Counted from the stretch's first letter, positions 7,497 to 13,970 are shown. The stretch is 13,970 nucleotides of DNA from a bacterium (GCA_030594935.1 JAUVEE010000016.1:1-13970), one strand, 5' to 3'. The notes: generated by a model from the letters alone, not told the origin. Translations and numbers: made by a program.

Positions 7497-7504
7497 GGAG
7501 GTGA
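7497..7504 (+). promoter_or_regulatory. Strong Shine-Dalgarno (GGAGGTGA)
   Basis: An eight-base match to the 16S anti-SD, with 5 nt to the ATG at 7510. It decides the start of the gene: an in-frame open stretch extends back to 7270 but runs across the promoter and antisense into thi4. No other gene in the window has such a site. Confidence 0.85.
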
Positions 7505-7509
7505 GACAA

Positions 7510-7998
7510 ATGATAACTTTCGGGAAAACAATGGACGAAAGGTTAAAGATTGTGCCTAAAAAAATGGCGGAATGGCTGGCTGAAACCAATAAAAACTGGC
7601 CGGGAGTGAACTTTGAAATTAACTGCAGGGAACCTTATCTCCGCGAAGAAGAAGAATTTGAAAGATTCTCTCAAGAATGTTCTCGTATTTTTTACTTTCA
7701 TCGAGGACAAGGCGGAGTAAGGTGCGTAGAATTCCCCTATGCGAAACAAAGATGGTGGATAAGAATTATAGGAAAAATTGATGAAACAGGAAAAATAACA
7801 AACGCGAAAAATCCAGATTACACCAAAGATTCTGCTGATATAATGCCGGCTGCATTAAAAAATAGAATTGCCGGAATACCGGAAGAACCAACTTTAAAAA
7901 TCCTGGCGCCCGGGATAAAAGGAATTCCTCGCAAAGACGAACCTGTTTCTGATTTCCCTAAAGAGCTTGTCTCAATAGTCTTTAATATACCATATTAA
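7510..7998 (+). CDS. Hypothetical protein, 162 residues
   Basis: I do not recognise this family. The protein starts MITFGKTMDERLKIVPKKMA and is soluble, with no signal peptide or membrane span. Charged helical segments come first (to about residue 60: LREEEEFERFSQEC), then a Trp/Arg-rich core (GGVRCVEFPYAKQRWWIRIIG), then a Pro-rich C-terminal half with AGIPEEPTLKILAPG and IKGIPRKDEP. Two cysteines lie near 38 and 57 and another in the VRC segment, but there is no metal-binding pattern. The gene has its own consensus promoter, the strongest ribosome site in the window and a stem-loop terminator, so it is a well-expressed single-gene unit. It is divergent from thi4; shared control is possible but unproven. 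Confidence 0.8.
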   Translation: MITFGKTMDERLKIVPKKMAEWLAETNKNWPGVNFEINCREPYLREEEEFERFSQECSRIFYFHRGQGGVRCVEFPYAKQRWWIRIIGKIDETGKITNAKNPDYTKDSADIMPAALKNRIAGIPEEPTLKILAPGIKGIPRKDEPVSDFPKELVSIVFNIPY

Positions 7999-8026
7999 AA
8001 TCACCAAACGCTGGTGATTTATTTTT
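7998..8026 (+). terminator. Intrinsic terminator of the unknown gene
   Basis: A perfect 9-bp stem AAATCACCA (7998-8006) / TGGTGATTT (8012-8020) with loop AACGC starts at the last base of the stop codon and is followed by ATTTTT. It may also slow minus-strand transcription from the HD gene, where the tail is TTTTAATA. Its ATCACCAAAC arm matches the hairpin at 6600-6615 read on the minus strand. Confidence 0.8.
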
Positions 8027-8044
8027 GTCTTTTATATTTTTTCT

Positions 8045-8617
8045 TTATAAGCCAATTTCAGAAGATATATTTTGGATTGCTTTGATGGCTATTTCGAAAA
8101 ACTCATTTTTCTGCAATCCTGTTTTTTCAATATCATTGATAAGCTCGCGGTCAACATTAGCGGCAAAGGCTTTTGACTTGAATTTCTTATTCAATGAGCT
8201 TGCCTTCATCCCTTCCAGTTTTTCCGGCCTCATAAGGGCATAAGCAGTAATCAATCCGGTGACATTCTCAGCCGCGGAAAGGCAATATTCCAATTTTGTT
8301 TCTCTCTTTACATCTAAAAAGCCTAATGTTTCAACATGCGACTTAATGGCTTTGAACATTCCCGGCATGTCAAATCCTTCCTCTGCTAATATCTCGCAAG
8401 TTTTTGTCCCATGATTTTCGGCCTTTCCGCCTATCACTTCCATGTCCAAATCATGAAGCAATCCGGTAATGCCCCAAAATTCTTCATCTTCTTTAAAATG
8501 CTGGGCCAAAGCCCTCATCACCACTTCTGTTTCTCTTGAATGATGCAAAAGATGAGGCTCGTGTAGATATTTTTTTAAAAGCTCATTAGCTTCTTCTAAG
8601 GTAATTTGATTTTCCAT
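8045..8617 (-). CDS. HD-domain hydrolase (COG2316-like)
   Basis: A 190-residue cytosolic protein with an HD metal-dependent phosphohydrolase core: His at 22-23 in PHLLHHSRETE, the WGITGLLHDLDME segment with the HD pair near 54-55, a histidine in AENHGTKTCEIL and another in IKSHVET. This order fits the uncharacterised predicted HD hydrolase group COG2316. The C-terminal half has LMRPEKLEGMKASSLNKKFKS, also typical of the group. The substrate is unknown; nucleotides or phosphate esters are usual for HD proteins. It starts 2 nt after the stop of the ITPA-like gene, is last in the NUDIX operon, and has no Shine-Dalgarno, so translation is probably coupled. Confidence 0.8.
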   Translation of the reverse strand: MENQITLEEANELLKKYLHEPHLLHHSRETEVVMRALAQHFKEDEEFWGITGLLHDLDMEVIGGKAENHGTKTCEILAEEGFDMPGMFKAIKSHVETLGFLDVKRETKLEYCLSAAENVTGLITAYALMRPEKLEGMKASSLNKKFKSKAFAANVDRELINDIEKTGLQKNEFFEIAIKAIQNISSEIGL

Positions 8618-8619
8618 AA

Positions 8620-9159
8620 TTATTTATTATTAATAAATTCTTTTAGTTTATTTAAAGCAATCCTCCTCATGCTAATAGCGTTTTTTTCCTCAGAATTCAT
8701 CTCAGCAAAAGTTTTAGAATATCCTTCCGGCTGAAAAATCGGATCCCAGCCAAAATTGGAATCGCCTCGAGGAAAAACGATTCTCCCTTTGATTGAACCT
8801 GCAAAAAAATGCACTTGGTGTTTATTCTCCGCGTATCCGATAATAGTCTTGGCTTCTGCTTTATTATCCCCTAATTTATCGGTTATATTAAATAAGCCTT
8901 GATTGCCGATTGTTTTTAAAAACCATTTTATCAAAGGACCGGGCAGCCCATTCAAGCAATTAAAATACAGGGAGGTGTCTTCAATAATAAATTCACCCTC
9001 CTTGTGTTTTAGCGCTTCTAAAAGTTTTGCTTCAACAATCTCAGTGGCATCAACATCCTGAATTTCCGGCAAGTCAAGAACAAGCTGTTCAACCTTTGGC
9101 AAAACAGATTTAACTTCCGCAAATTTATTTTCGTTGCCGGTTATAAAATAAAAAGCCAT
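8620..9159 (-). CDS. XTP/dITP diphosphatase, ITPA-like (Ham1 family)
   Basis: A 179-residue Ham1-fold enzyme that hydrolyses deaminated purine triphosphates (ITP, dITP, XTP) to monophosphates, protecting DNA and RNA. Motifs: substrate-binding FITGNENKFAE at 5-15, EDTSLYFNCLNGLPGPLIKW at 60-79, FGWDPIFQPEGYSKTFAEM at 136-154, and SMRRIAL at 163-169. The LPGPLIKWF phrase and the FQPEGYSKTFAEM loop resemble eukaryotic and archaeal ITPA more than bacterial RdgB, which has a GAPG...ARYAG pattern at the same place. The start is the ATG at 9159, 4 nt after the stop of the 41-residue membrane peptide. It belongs to a nucleotide-handling operon with a NUDIX protein and an HD hydrolase. Confidence 0.92.
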   Translation of the reverse strand: MAFYFITGNENKFAEVKSVLPKVEQLVLDLPEIQDVDATEIVEAKLLEALKHKEGEFIIEDTSLYFNCLNGLPGPLIKWFLKTIGNQGLFNITDKLGDNKAEAKTIIGYAENKHQVHFFAGSIKGRIVFPRGDSNFGWDPIFQPEGYSKTFAEMNSEEKNAISMRRIALNKLKEFINNK

Positions 9160-9163
9160 ATTT

Positions 9164-9289
9164 TTATAAATTAATAGACAAAGATAATTGCTCCGGAGCA
9201 GGAGTAAACAACAAAACCGCTATCAAGAAAAGAATAATAATCAACAAAACTATGGCCAAAATTCTTATTTTTTTATCTGTGATTTCCAT
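9164..9289 (-). CDS. Small single-span membrane peptide, 41 residues
   Basis: Its ATG shares bases with the NUDIX stop in a TAATG overlap (9291-9287), a classic coupling arrangement, and its stop lies 4 nt before the ITPA-like start. The peptide has a charged N-terminus (MEITDKKIRI), one hydrophobic span of about 18-20 residues (10-28, rich in Leu, Ile and Val), then TPAPEQLSLSINL. The positive-inside rule predicts the N-terminus in the cytosol and a short outer tail. Placement in an otherwise gap-free operon argues that it is a true gene. I recognise no family and assign no function; a membrane anchor or regulator for the neighbouring enzymes is only a guess. Confidence 0.7.
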   Translation of the reverse strand: MEITDKKIRILAIVLLIIILFLIAVLLFTPAPEQLSLSINL

Positions 9290-9705
9290 TAAAATTTTAA
9301 CATTTTATCTAGTTTAATAAGTGCGTCTTTATTACTGCTTTTTTCTAATTTTTCTAAAGCATTTTCAAATGAATGCCATTCAAATTCATCATGTTCGCTG
9401 CTTATCTTAACCTTAACATTACTATCAACTTCAATGCCGAAGACATGCTCCGTAACTGTTTTGTTTTTAGAATTTTCGTATTCAAATGTATGTATGTTTT
9501 CTATAATCCGCACCTGCTTCACAATAGATGTTTCCTCTTCAAGTTCTCTGATTAGGCAGTCTTTGATTCTTTCGCCTTCACGCACTGTTCCGGTCATTGG
9601 TTGCCAGAAACCGCCGTCTTGGGGAATTCTTTTCAGCAACAAATATTGTATCCTTCCATTTTTTCTCTTAAATATGATCCCCTCGGCTTTGATTGGCAAC
9701 TCCAT
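9289..9705 (-). CDS. NUDIX hydrolase
   Basis: A 138-residue NUDIX-fold enzyme. The Nudix box begins at Gly39 (TGTVREGE) and continues through RELEEETSI: Gly39, Glu45, Arg53, Glu54, Glu57 and Glu58 are in place, while the usual Gly near the end is Ser60. The N-terminus KAEGIIFKRKNGRIQYLLLKR and the DGGFWQPMTG entry resemble the dihydroneopterin triphosphate diphosphatase (NudB)/Ap4A-like group, so a nucleoside or pterin diphosphate-linked substrate is likely. The gene leads the operon. The ATG is 8 nt after TATAAT, predicting a leaderless transcript, and its stop overlaps the next start. Confidence 0.9.
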   Translation of the reverse strand: MELPIKAEGIIFKRKNGRIQYLLLKRIPQDGGFWQPMTGTVREGERIKDCLIRELEEETSIVKQVRIIENIHTFEYENSKNKTVTEHVFGIEVDSNVKVKISSEHDEFEWHSFENALEKLEKSSNKDALIKLDKMLKF

Positions 9706-9713
9706 GATTATTC

Positions 9714-9722
9714 ATTATACCA
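9714..9722 (-). promoter_or_regulatory. Extended -10 promoter of the NUDIX operon, predicted leaderless start
   Basis: The minus strand reads TGGTATAAT (9722-9714), a perfect -10 hexamer with TGn extension; no good -35 is visible. GAATAATC, 8 nt, separates it from the NUDIX ATG at 9705. Spacing and the GAATNNTC pattern are the same as at thi4. Confidence 0.7.
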
Positions 9723-9782
9723 CATTTATTTTAAACAAGAGTCTCCTGGTTTATAAATCAAACTCATCTAATCAACTGTGAT

Positions 9783-10973
9783 CTAAACAACTTTATTCCT
9801 ATGAAGCACAAATAAAAACACTGTTCCTATTATTAATACAGTAATCCCTAGCATTGTAAACGCCTGAAGCAAGCTGTAAACATCCGCAATCCAACCCACG
9901 AAAGGAGCTATTATGGCGTACATAAGCCGTCCCATCATATTATCTGCGGATAGAATGGTCGCCCTTATGTCTGAAGTTGCCAGTTTGTTTATATAATCAT
10001 TAATAACAACTTTGTAAAATCCCCTGACGAATTGCGGCAAAAACGCAAAAACAAAACTAAAAAGATAGACAAAATTGCTCATTAAAAGATAGCTTAACCC
10101 AAGCAGCGCTATCAACATTATTAGTGAGTTCTTTGCTCCCAGCTTTTCTTCAATTTTGTGAGAATATTTAGATGCAAGTCCGGCAACTACTTGAAACGCA
10201 GCGAAAATAAAGCCAAAATGAATTATTTCCAAACCGCTTAAGGAAAAATAGGGCTGGTAAAGCCACAGGGCGGCCAGGAGAAACGAAGAAATTATTCCGG
10301 AATAAAGTATTAACCAGCGCAACTTTTTATTCTCCATTAAGGAATATTTCAATATCCTTAATAGTTCCCACATATATCCCTTTTTAAATATCAATTTATG
10401 CCTTCTGGGCTCATGCATGGATATTGTCAGCGGAATAAGCAAGGCTAAAAACGGCAATATTGCAAAAAAAGTCCAGCGGAAATTAATCGCTCCGATAAAA
10501 CCTCCTACTATACTGGCAAAACCAACTGAAATTGCCAATAAGAACATTGAATGCCCCCAGACTTTTTTGTAAGAGTTTTCTCTTTTTAATTCTTTCAAAC
10601 TATCATAGACAAATGCTGAATCGCTGCCGGAAATCAAAGAATTGCCAATAGCCCATAAAATTTCCGCGACCAAAAAATGAGAAAAATTAGAACCGACACC
10701 ATATGTCAATGCGGCCAGAAATAAGAAAAAGCCGGAATAAATCAATGACTTTCTTCTGCCAAAAATATCGGCAAAATATCCTGTGGGAATTTCCAGCAAA
10801 ACAACAGTTACGGCAAAAATAGACTGCAGTAGCATAATTTCAGTCATACTCAAACCATTATCTTGCCAGAAAAGCACGATAATTGGAAGGAAAAACGCCA
10901 GACTCCTCAATGCCTGAAAGATGTAAAACTTCCAGATATTGCTCTCTAACTTTTTTTGTTCAGATATTTCCAT
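9783..10973 (-). CDS. MFS transporter, downstream paralogue
   Basis: A 396-residue major facilitator with about 12 predicted helices. The motif A loop between helices 2 and 3 is PTGYFADIFGRRKSL (63-77), and a long central cytosolic loop with RRHKLIFKKGYMWELLRILK (190-209) joins the two halves. The direction and substrate cannot be read from sequence. It lies 34 bp after its sister gene (11008-12198), with which it aligns end to end without gaps (about 322 of 396 residues the same by eye). It is last in the ECF-ATPase/EcfT/MFS/MFS operon. The start ATG at 10973 is preceded by GGCCAAGT, without a Shine-Dalgarno. Confidence 0.9.
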   Translation of the reverse strand: MEISEQKKLESNIWKFYIFQALRSLAFFLPIIVLFWQDNGLSMTEIMLLQSIFAVTVVLLEIPTGYFADIFGRRKSLIYSGFFLFLAALTYGVGSNFSHFLVAEILWAIGNSLISGSDSAFVYDSLKELKRENSYKKVWGHSMFLLAISVGFASIVGGFIGAINFRWTFFAILPFLALLIPLTISMHEPRRHKLIFKKGYMWELLRILKYSLMENKKLRWLILYSGIISSFLLAALWLYQPYFSLSGLEIIHFGFIFAAFQVVAGLASKYSHKIEEKLGAKNSLIMLIALLGLSYLLMSNFVYLFSFVFAFLPQFVRGFYKVVINDYINKLATSDIRATILSADNMMGRLMYAIIAPFVGWIADVYSLLQAFTMLGITVLIIGTVFLFVLHRNKVV

Positions 10974-11007
10974 ACTTGGCCAAAATTAATATTGTATTTT
11001 ATAATGA

Positions 11008-12198
11008 TTAAATAACTTTATTTCTATGAAGCGTCAATAAAAACACTGTTCCAATTATTAAGACGGTAATCCCCAATACCGTAAACGCCTGAAGTAGACT
11101 GTAAACATCCACTATCCAGCCCACAAAAGGAGCCATTATGGCATACATAAGGTGTCCAAGCATACTCTCCGCAGATAGAATAGTCGCCCTTATGTCCGAA
11201 GTTGTCAGTTTGTTTATATAATCATTTATAACGACACTATAAAAACCTCCTACAAATTGACGCAAAAAAGCAAAACAGAAACTAAAAAGATAGACAAAAC
11301 TACTCATTAAAAGATAGCTTGATCCAAGTAACACTATCAACATTATCAATGAATATTTTTGTCCTAATTTTCTCTCAATCTTGTAAGCATATTTCGATGC
11401 GATTGCAGAAACTATTTGAAACGAGGCAAAGACAAAACCAAAATGAATTATTTCCAAACCGCTTAAAGAAAAATAGGGCTGGTAAAGCCATAAGGCAACC
11501 ATAAAAAAAGAAAAAACTATCCCGGAATAAAGCATTAACCAACGCAATTTTTTATTCTCCATTAAGGAATACTTCAATATCCTTAATAGTTCCCACATAT
11601 ATCCCTTTTTAAATATTAACTTATGCCTTTTGGGCTCATGCATGGAAGCTGCCAGCGGAATAAGTAAAACTAAAAACGGAAGCATTGCAAAAAAAGTCCA
11701 ACGAAAATTGATCTCACCGATAAAACCACCTATTATACTGGCAAAAGCAATTGCAATTAAAGACAGAAACATTGAATGCCCCCATACTTTCTTGTAAGAA
11801 TTTTCTCTTTTTAATTCTTTCAGACTATCATAGACAAACGCTGAATCACTGCCGGAAATCAAGGAAGTACCGAAAGCCCATAAAATGCCCGCAATTAAAA
11901 AATGATAGAAGCTAAAGCCAATACCATAACCAATACAACTGGCAAACAAAAAAATTCCGGAATAGATCAATGATATTTTTCTGCCGAAAATATCGGCAAA
12001 ATATCCTGTGGGAATTTCCAGCAAAACAATAGCCGCAGCATAGATAGACTCCAGCAGCATGATTTCAGTCATACTCAAACCATTATCTTGCCAGAAAAGC
12101 ACGATAATTGGCAAAAAGAAAAATAAATTGCTACATATCTGGAAGATATAAAACTTCCAGATATTGCTTTCTAGTTTTTTTTGTTCAGCTATTTCCAT
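11008..12198 (-). CDS. MFS transporter, upstream paralogue
   Basis: Another 396-residue MFS protein with the same layout: motif A PTGYFADIFGRKISL (63-77), helix pairs on both sides of the invariant central loop KRHKLIFKKGYMWELLRILK (190-209), and a second-half NDYINKL(T)TSDIRATILSAE segment near 325-344. It starts 8 nt after the EcfT stop, so it is part of the ECF operon. Differences from its sister are concentrated in hydrophobic positions (for example 21-26, 51-58, 81-100, 145-151, 228-234), not in the cytosolic loops, which suggests altered substrate contact. The substrate is not known; export of a small amphipathic or vitamin-like compound and import are both possible. Confidence 0.9.
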   Translation of the reverse strand: MEIAEQKKLESNIWKFYIFQICSNLFFFLPIIVLFWQDNGLSMTEIMLLESIYAAAIVLLEIPTGYFADIFGRKISLIYSGIFLFASCIGYGIGFSFYHFLIAGILWAFGTSLISGSDSAFVYDSLKELKRENSYKKVWGHSMFLSLIAIAFASIIGGFIGEINFRWTFFAMLPFLVLLIPLAASMHEPKRHKLIFKKGYMWELLRILKYSLMENKKLRWLMLYSGIVFSFFMVALWLYQPYFSLSGLEIIHFGFVFASFQIVSAIASKYAYKIERKLGQKYSLIMLIVLLGSSYLLMSSFVYLFSFCFAFLRQFVGGFYSVVINDYINKLTTSDIRATILSAESMLGHLMYAIMAPFVGWIVDVYSLLQAFTVLGITVLIIGTVFLLTLHRNKVI

Positions 12199-12206
12199 TT
12201 AATTGC

Positions 12207-12887
12207 TTAATGTCCGAAACCTTTTAATTCAAGCGCTATTGCCTGTTTTTGCGCACGCTCAAGCGATATTGTTAATAAGGGAATCAATAAGCCGGTATAG
12301 CCGGCAACCTTGTCTTTAACTCCTGCTTCCCGCAAAGAAAATCCCCTTGCCTTCTGAGCATCAACAATCTGCTTAAGGTCATTGAATATCAAGGCGATAG
12401 AACGATTTATAAAAATTGAGAGAAAGATAATGCTTTTGGGTATCTTACGGCCCAATATCTTTATTCCTGACAATCTCCTGGCCAACCTTAAGGGGCTAGT
12501 GGTAGCGATAAAAATGACAGAAGAAGAAAGAAGACAAAACAGCCTAAAACTTATCTGTAATCCCATTTTAAATCCTTCCATTGAAAGACTGGGATTAAAA
12601 AAGAAAAGGGACGGGCTTTGTCCAGTAAAGGACTGATAAAAAAACAAATGAAATACGAGGATAAAGGGAAAAACAAAAATAAGGAAAAAACGCGCCTGGT
12701 TTAAGAATCTTTTTCGCAATCCAGAACATGTTGCCATAACAGATATGAAAACAACAATTGTTGCCAATTGCCAAAGGTTTACATAAAAACAGACTGCCCA
12801 AAAAATCAGCAGAAAAACAATCTTAATCAAAGGGTCTATTTTATAGAATATTCCGTCTTTGTCTTCGTATTCAAATATGTTTTTCAT
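12207..12887 (-). CDS. ecfT: ECF transporter T component (EcfT)
   Basis: The 226-residue transmembrane coupling subunit of an energy-coupling factor vitamin/metal importer. Hydrophobic spans lie at about 20-36, 38-54, 65-86 and 108-130. The cytosolic coupling helices carry the first ATPase-contact motif as Ala180-Arg181-Gly182 (QKARGFS); the second, normally ARG-like, is Leu221-Lys222-Gly223 (ELKGFG), a conservative change. EcfT links the ATPases to a substrate-binding S protein; no S gene is visible here, so this may be a group II system with S components elsewhere. It overlaps the ATPase gene by 4 bp (ATGA) and lies 8 bp before the first MFS gene. Confidence 0.9.
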   Translation of the reverse strand: MKNIFEYEDKDGIFYKIDPLIKIVFLLIFWAVCFYVNLWQLATIVVFISVMATCSGLRKRFLNQARFFLIFVFPFILVFHLFFYQSFTGQSPSLFFFNPSLSMEGFKMGLQISFRLFCLLSSSVIFIATTSPLRLARRLSGIKILGRKIPKSIIFLSIFINRSIALIFNDLKQIVDAQKARGFSLREAGVKDKVAGYTGLLIPLLTISLERAQKQAIALELKGFGH

Positions 12888-13970
12888 TGTTCCATAACCT
12901 CTTTATTTTTTATAACAAATATTCTATCAATAAGCGACTGATAATAGGCCGGATAATGGGATATTACAATAATGGTCTTGCCTTTTTCTTTCAGCTCGGC
13001 AAGATATTTTATAAAATGTTTCTTTCCTTTAAAATCAAGGTGCGTCAGCGGCTCATCAAGAATGATAATATCCGGATCAGAAACAAGAGAAGACGCCATG
13101 GCTACCCTATGCTTTTCTCCGGTTGAAAGAGCCTGCGGGCTTTTATTCCTGTATTTCTCCAGGTCAAAAAATAAGAGCATTTCATTAATATCTTTTTCCC
13201 TGCCCGCTAGTTTAAGAGTAAATTTCAGTTCTTCCTCTACAGAGTTTTTGAAAATTTGGTGATTGGGATTCTGAAAAACAAACCCTACTTGTCTGGCAAT
13301 ATCTCTTTGAGAATATTCTTCCAAAGCTTTCCCGTCTATTTCTATTTCTCCTTTCTGCATCTTCAATAGTTTTATAATGTGCTTCACCAGAGTTGTTTTT
13401 CCGCTGCCGTTAGCGCCGCGAATCAACACAAACTCATTGTTTCTGATATCCAAACTCACCTTATCAAGCACAGTTTCATAACTTAAATCTTTTATAGCTA
13501 TCTTAGTGTCTTGTATTCTTCTCTTTCTATTATTATCAGTTCCCCACTTATAGTCTATCGGTTCTACCCCCAGTGAATCAACCGTTTCCAGAGATTTTTG
13601 ATCTCTAACAATTTCACCGGAGTTAAGGGTAATGAACCGAGAACAATGCTGAGCGAAATAAGTATCATGGGTAATCAGAATAATGGTTTTTCCTTGCTTG
13701 TTCAACTCTTTAAGAATTTCTAAAAGCTGCTTTCTTTCTTTTTCACCAAGCTGCGAAGTCGGCTCGTCAAGTATCAGAATATTCGGATTTACGGACAGTA
13801 TCGCAGCCATAAGCGCTTTTTGCTTTTCCCCTTCAGACAAGCTGAAAAGCTTTTTCTTGAGAAGATAAGAAAAATGAGCGTCTTGCTCCAGCTTGGCTAT
13901 TTTTTCGTCTGCCGAAAGACCAAAGTTTTCTAATTGAAACCTGATTTCTTCTTCAATCGTCGGCAAAAAA
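12884..13970 (-). CDS. ecfA: ECF transporter ATPase with two fused ABC domains (N-terminus outside window)
   Basis: The frame runs past base 13970, so the true start is outside; the visible TTG near 13966 lies inside a conserved PTIEEEIRFQLENFG segment and is not a start. Visible first domain (numbered from that TTG): signature LSEGE 43-47, Walker B ILILDEP 63-69, H-loop His100; its Walker A is off the edge, and its D-loop is SQLG, not the usual SxLD. After a linker of about 35 residues, the second domain is complete: Walker A GANGSGKTT 184-192, Q-loop Gln232, signature LSTGE 280-284, Walker B IIILDEP 300-306, D-loop THLD, H-loop His337. Two NBDs in one chain, as in YkoD-type fused ECF ATPases, would replace separate EcfA1/EcfA2. 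It powers import with EcfT. Confidence 0.92.
   Translation of the reverse strand, partial: FLPTIEEEIRFQLENFGLSADEKIAKLEQDAHFSYLLKKKLFSLSEGEKQKALMAAILSVNPNILILDEPTSQLGEKERKQLLEILKELNKQGKTIILITHDTYFAQHCSRFITLNSGEIVRDQKSLETVDSLGVEPIDYKWGTDNNRKRRIQDTKIAIKDLSYETVLDKVSLDIRNNEFVLIRGANGSGKTTLVKHIIKLLKMQKGEIEIDGKALEEYSQRDIARQVGFVFQNPNHQIFKNSVEEELKFTLKLAGREKDINEMLLFFDLEKYRNKSPQALSTGEKHRVAMASSLVSDPDIIILDEPLTHLDFKGKKHFIKYLAELKEKGKTIIVISHYPAYYQSLIDRIFVIKNKEVMEQ

Larger units (their letters stand above)
9783..12198 (-). repeat. Tandem gene duplication of MFS transporters
   Basis: Two 1,191-bp units, 9783-10973 and 11008-12198, are collinear at DNA level without gaps. Some stretches are nearly identical, for example around 10324-10391 and 11552-11619, while others have diverged. 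Both frames are intact. Confidence 0.9.

Noticed and set aside
7270..7509. A longer N-terminus for the 162-residue unknown protein
   Set aside because: It would run antisense into thi4 and across the promoter; the Shine-Dalgarno GGAGGTGA places the start at 7510.
7413..7509. TPP riboswitch upstream of thi4
   Set aside because: The predicted leader is 0-2 nt and no conserved thi-box sequence is present.
9434..9781. 115-codon ORF on the plus strand
   Set aside because: It is antisense to the intact NUDIX gene, with no ribosome site and no recognisable protein features.
9723..9782. Imperfect hairpin (AAACCAGG...CTTGTTT) as terminator of the MFS operon
   Set aside because: The stem is short with a mismatch, and no T tract follows on either strand.
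9783..12198. Assembly artefact duplicating one MFS gene
   Set aside because: The copies differ throughout (about 19% of residues) and both frames are intact, so this is a true old duplication.

Overview
This is an AT-rich bacterial window with small, tightly packed genes and no phage, plasmid, IS or CRISPR content. Compact gene style, poor Shine-Dalgarno use, short or overlapping junctions, and protein styles such as an ITPA-like nucleotide diphosphatase and an archaeal-like Thi4 suggest a small-genome lineage such as the Candidate Phyla Radiation (Patescibacteria). That placement is inferred from protein character; no marker gene proves it. The standard genetic code fits every gene.

Layout, left to right. 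The 3' end of a comF-family phosphoribosyltransferase gene (+) converges with a minus-strand cluster: an alpha/beta hydrolase, cysS (cysteinyl-tRNA synthetase) and a multi-pass membrane protein, with a HAD phosphatase upstream. At 3946-4104 is the remnant of a nucleotide/deoxyribosyltransferase-like gene that has lost its middle in frame. Next, on the minus strand, come a CNNM/CBS (CorC-like) protein, tRNA-Ser(UGA), a COG1078-type HD phosphohydrolase and tRNA-Ser(GCU), spaced so closely that they look like one transcript. A divergent tRNA-Arg(GCG) follows on the plus strand.

The middle holds a divergent pair: thi4 (thiazole synthase with His in place of the sulfur-donating Cys) and an unknown 162-residue protein with the only consensus Shine-Dalgarno I found here. 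The pair lies between two hairpin terminators with related stems. A minus-strand operon follows: NUDIX hydrolase, a 41-residue membrane peptide, an ITPA-like XTP/dITP diphosphatase and an HD hydrolase. It reads as a nucleotide-pool clean-up unit.

The right end is a minus-strand operon: a fused two-domain ECF ATPase (cut by the window edge), its T component, and two tandem MFS transporters about 81% identical in protein sequence. No substrate-binding S component is visible.

Most notable signals: two promoters (thi4 and NUDIX) with TATAAT exactly 8 nt before ATG, predicting leaderless mRNAs; the TAATG-coupled mini membrane protein; the HD gene wedged between two tRNA-Ser genes; two genes with apparent in-frame internal deletions; and the MFS pair, whose differences fall mostly in membrane helices. 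I see no clear new defence or mobile system.
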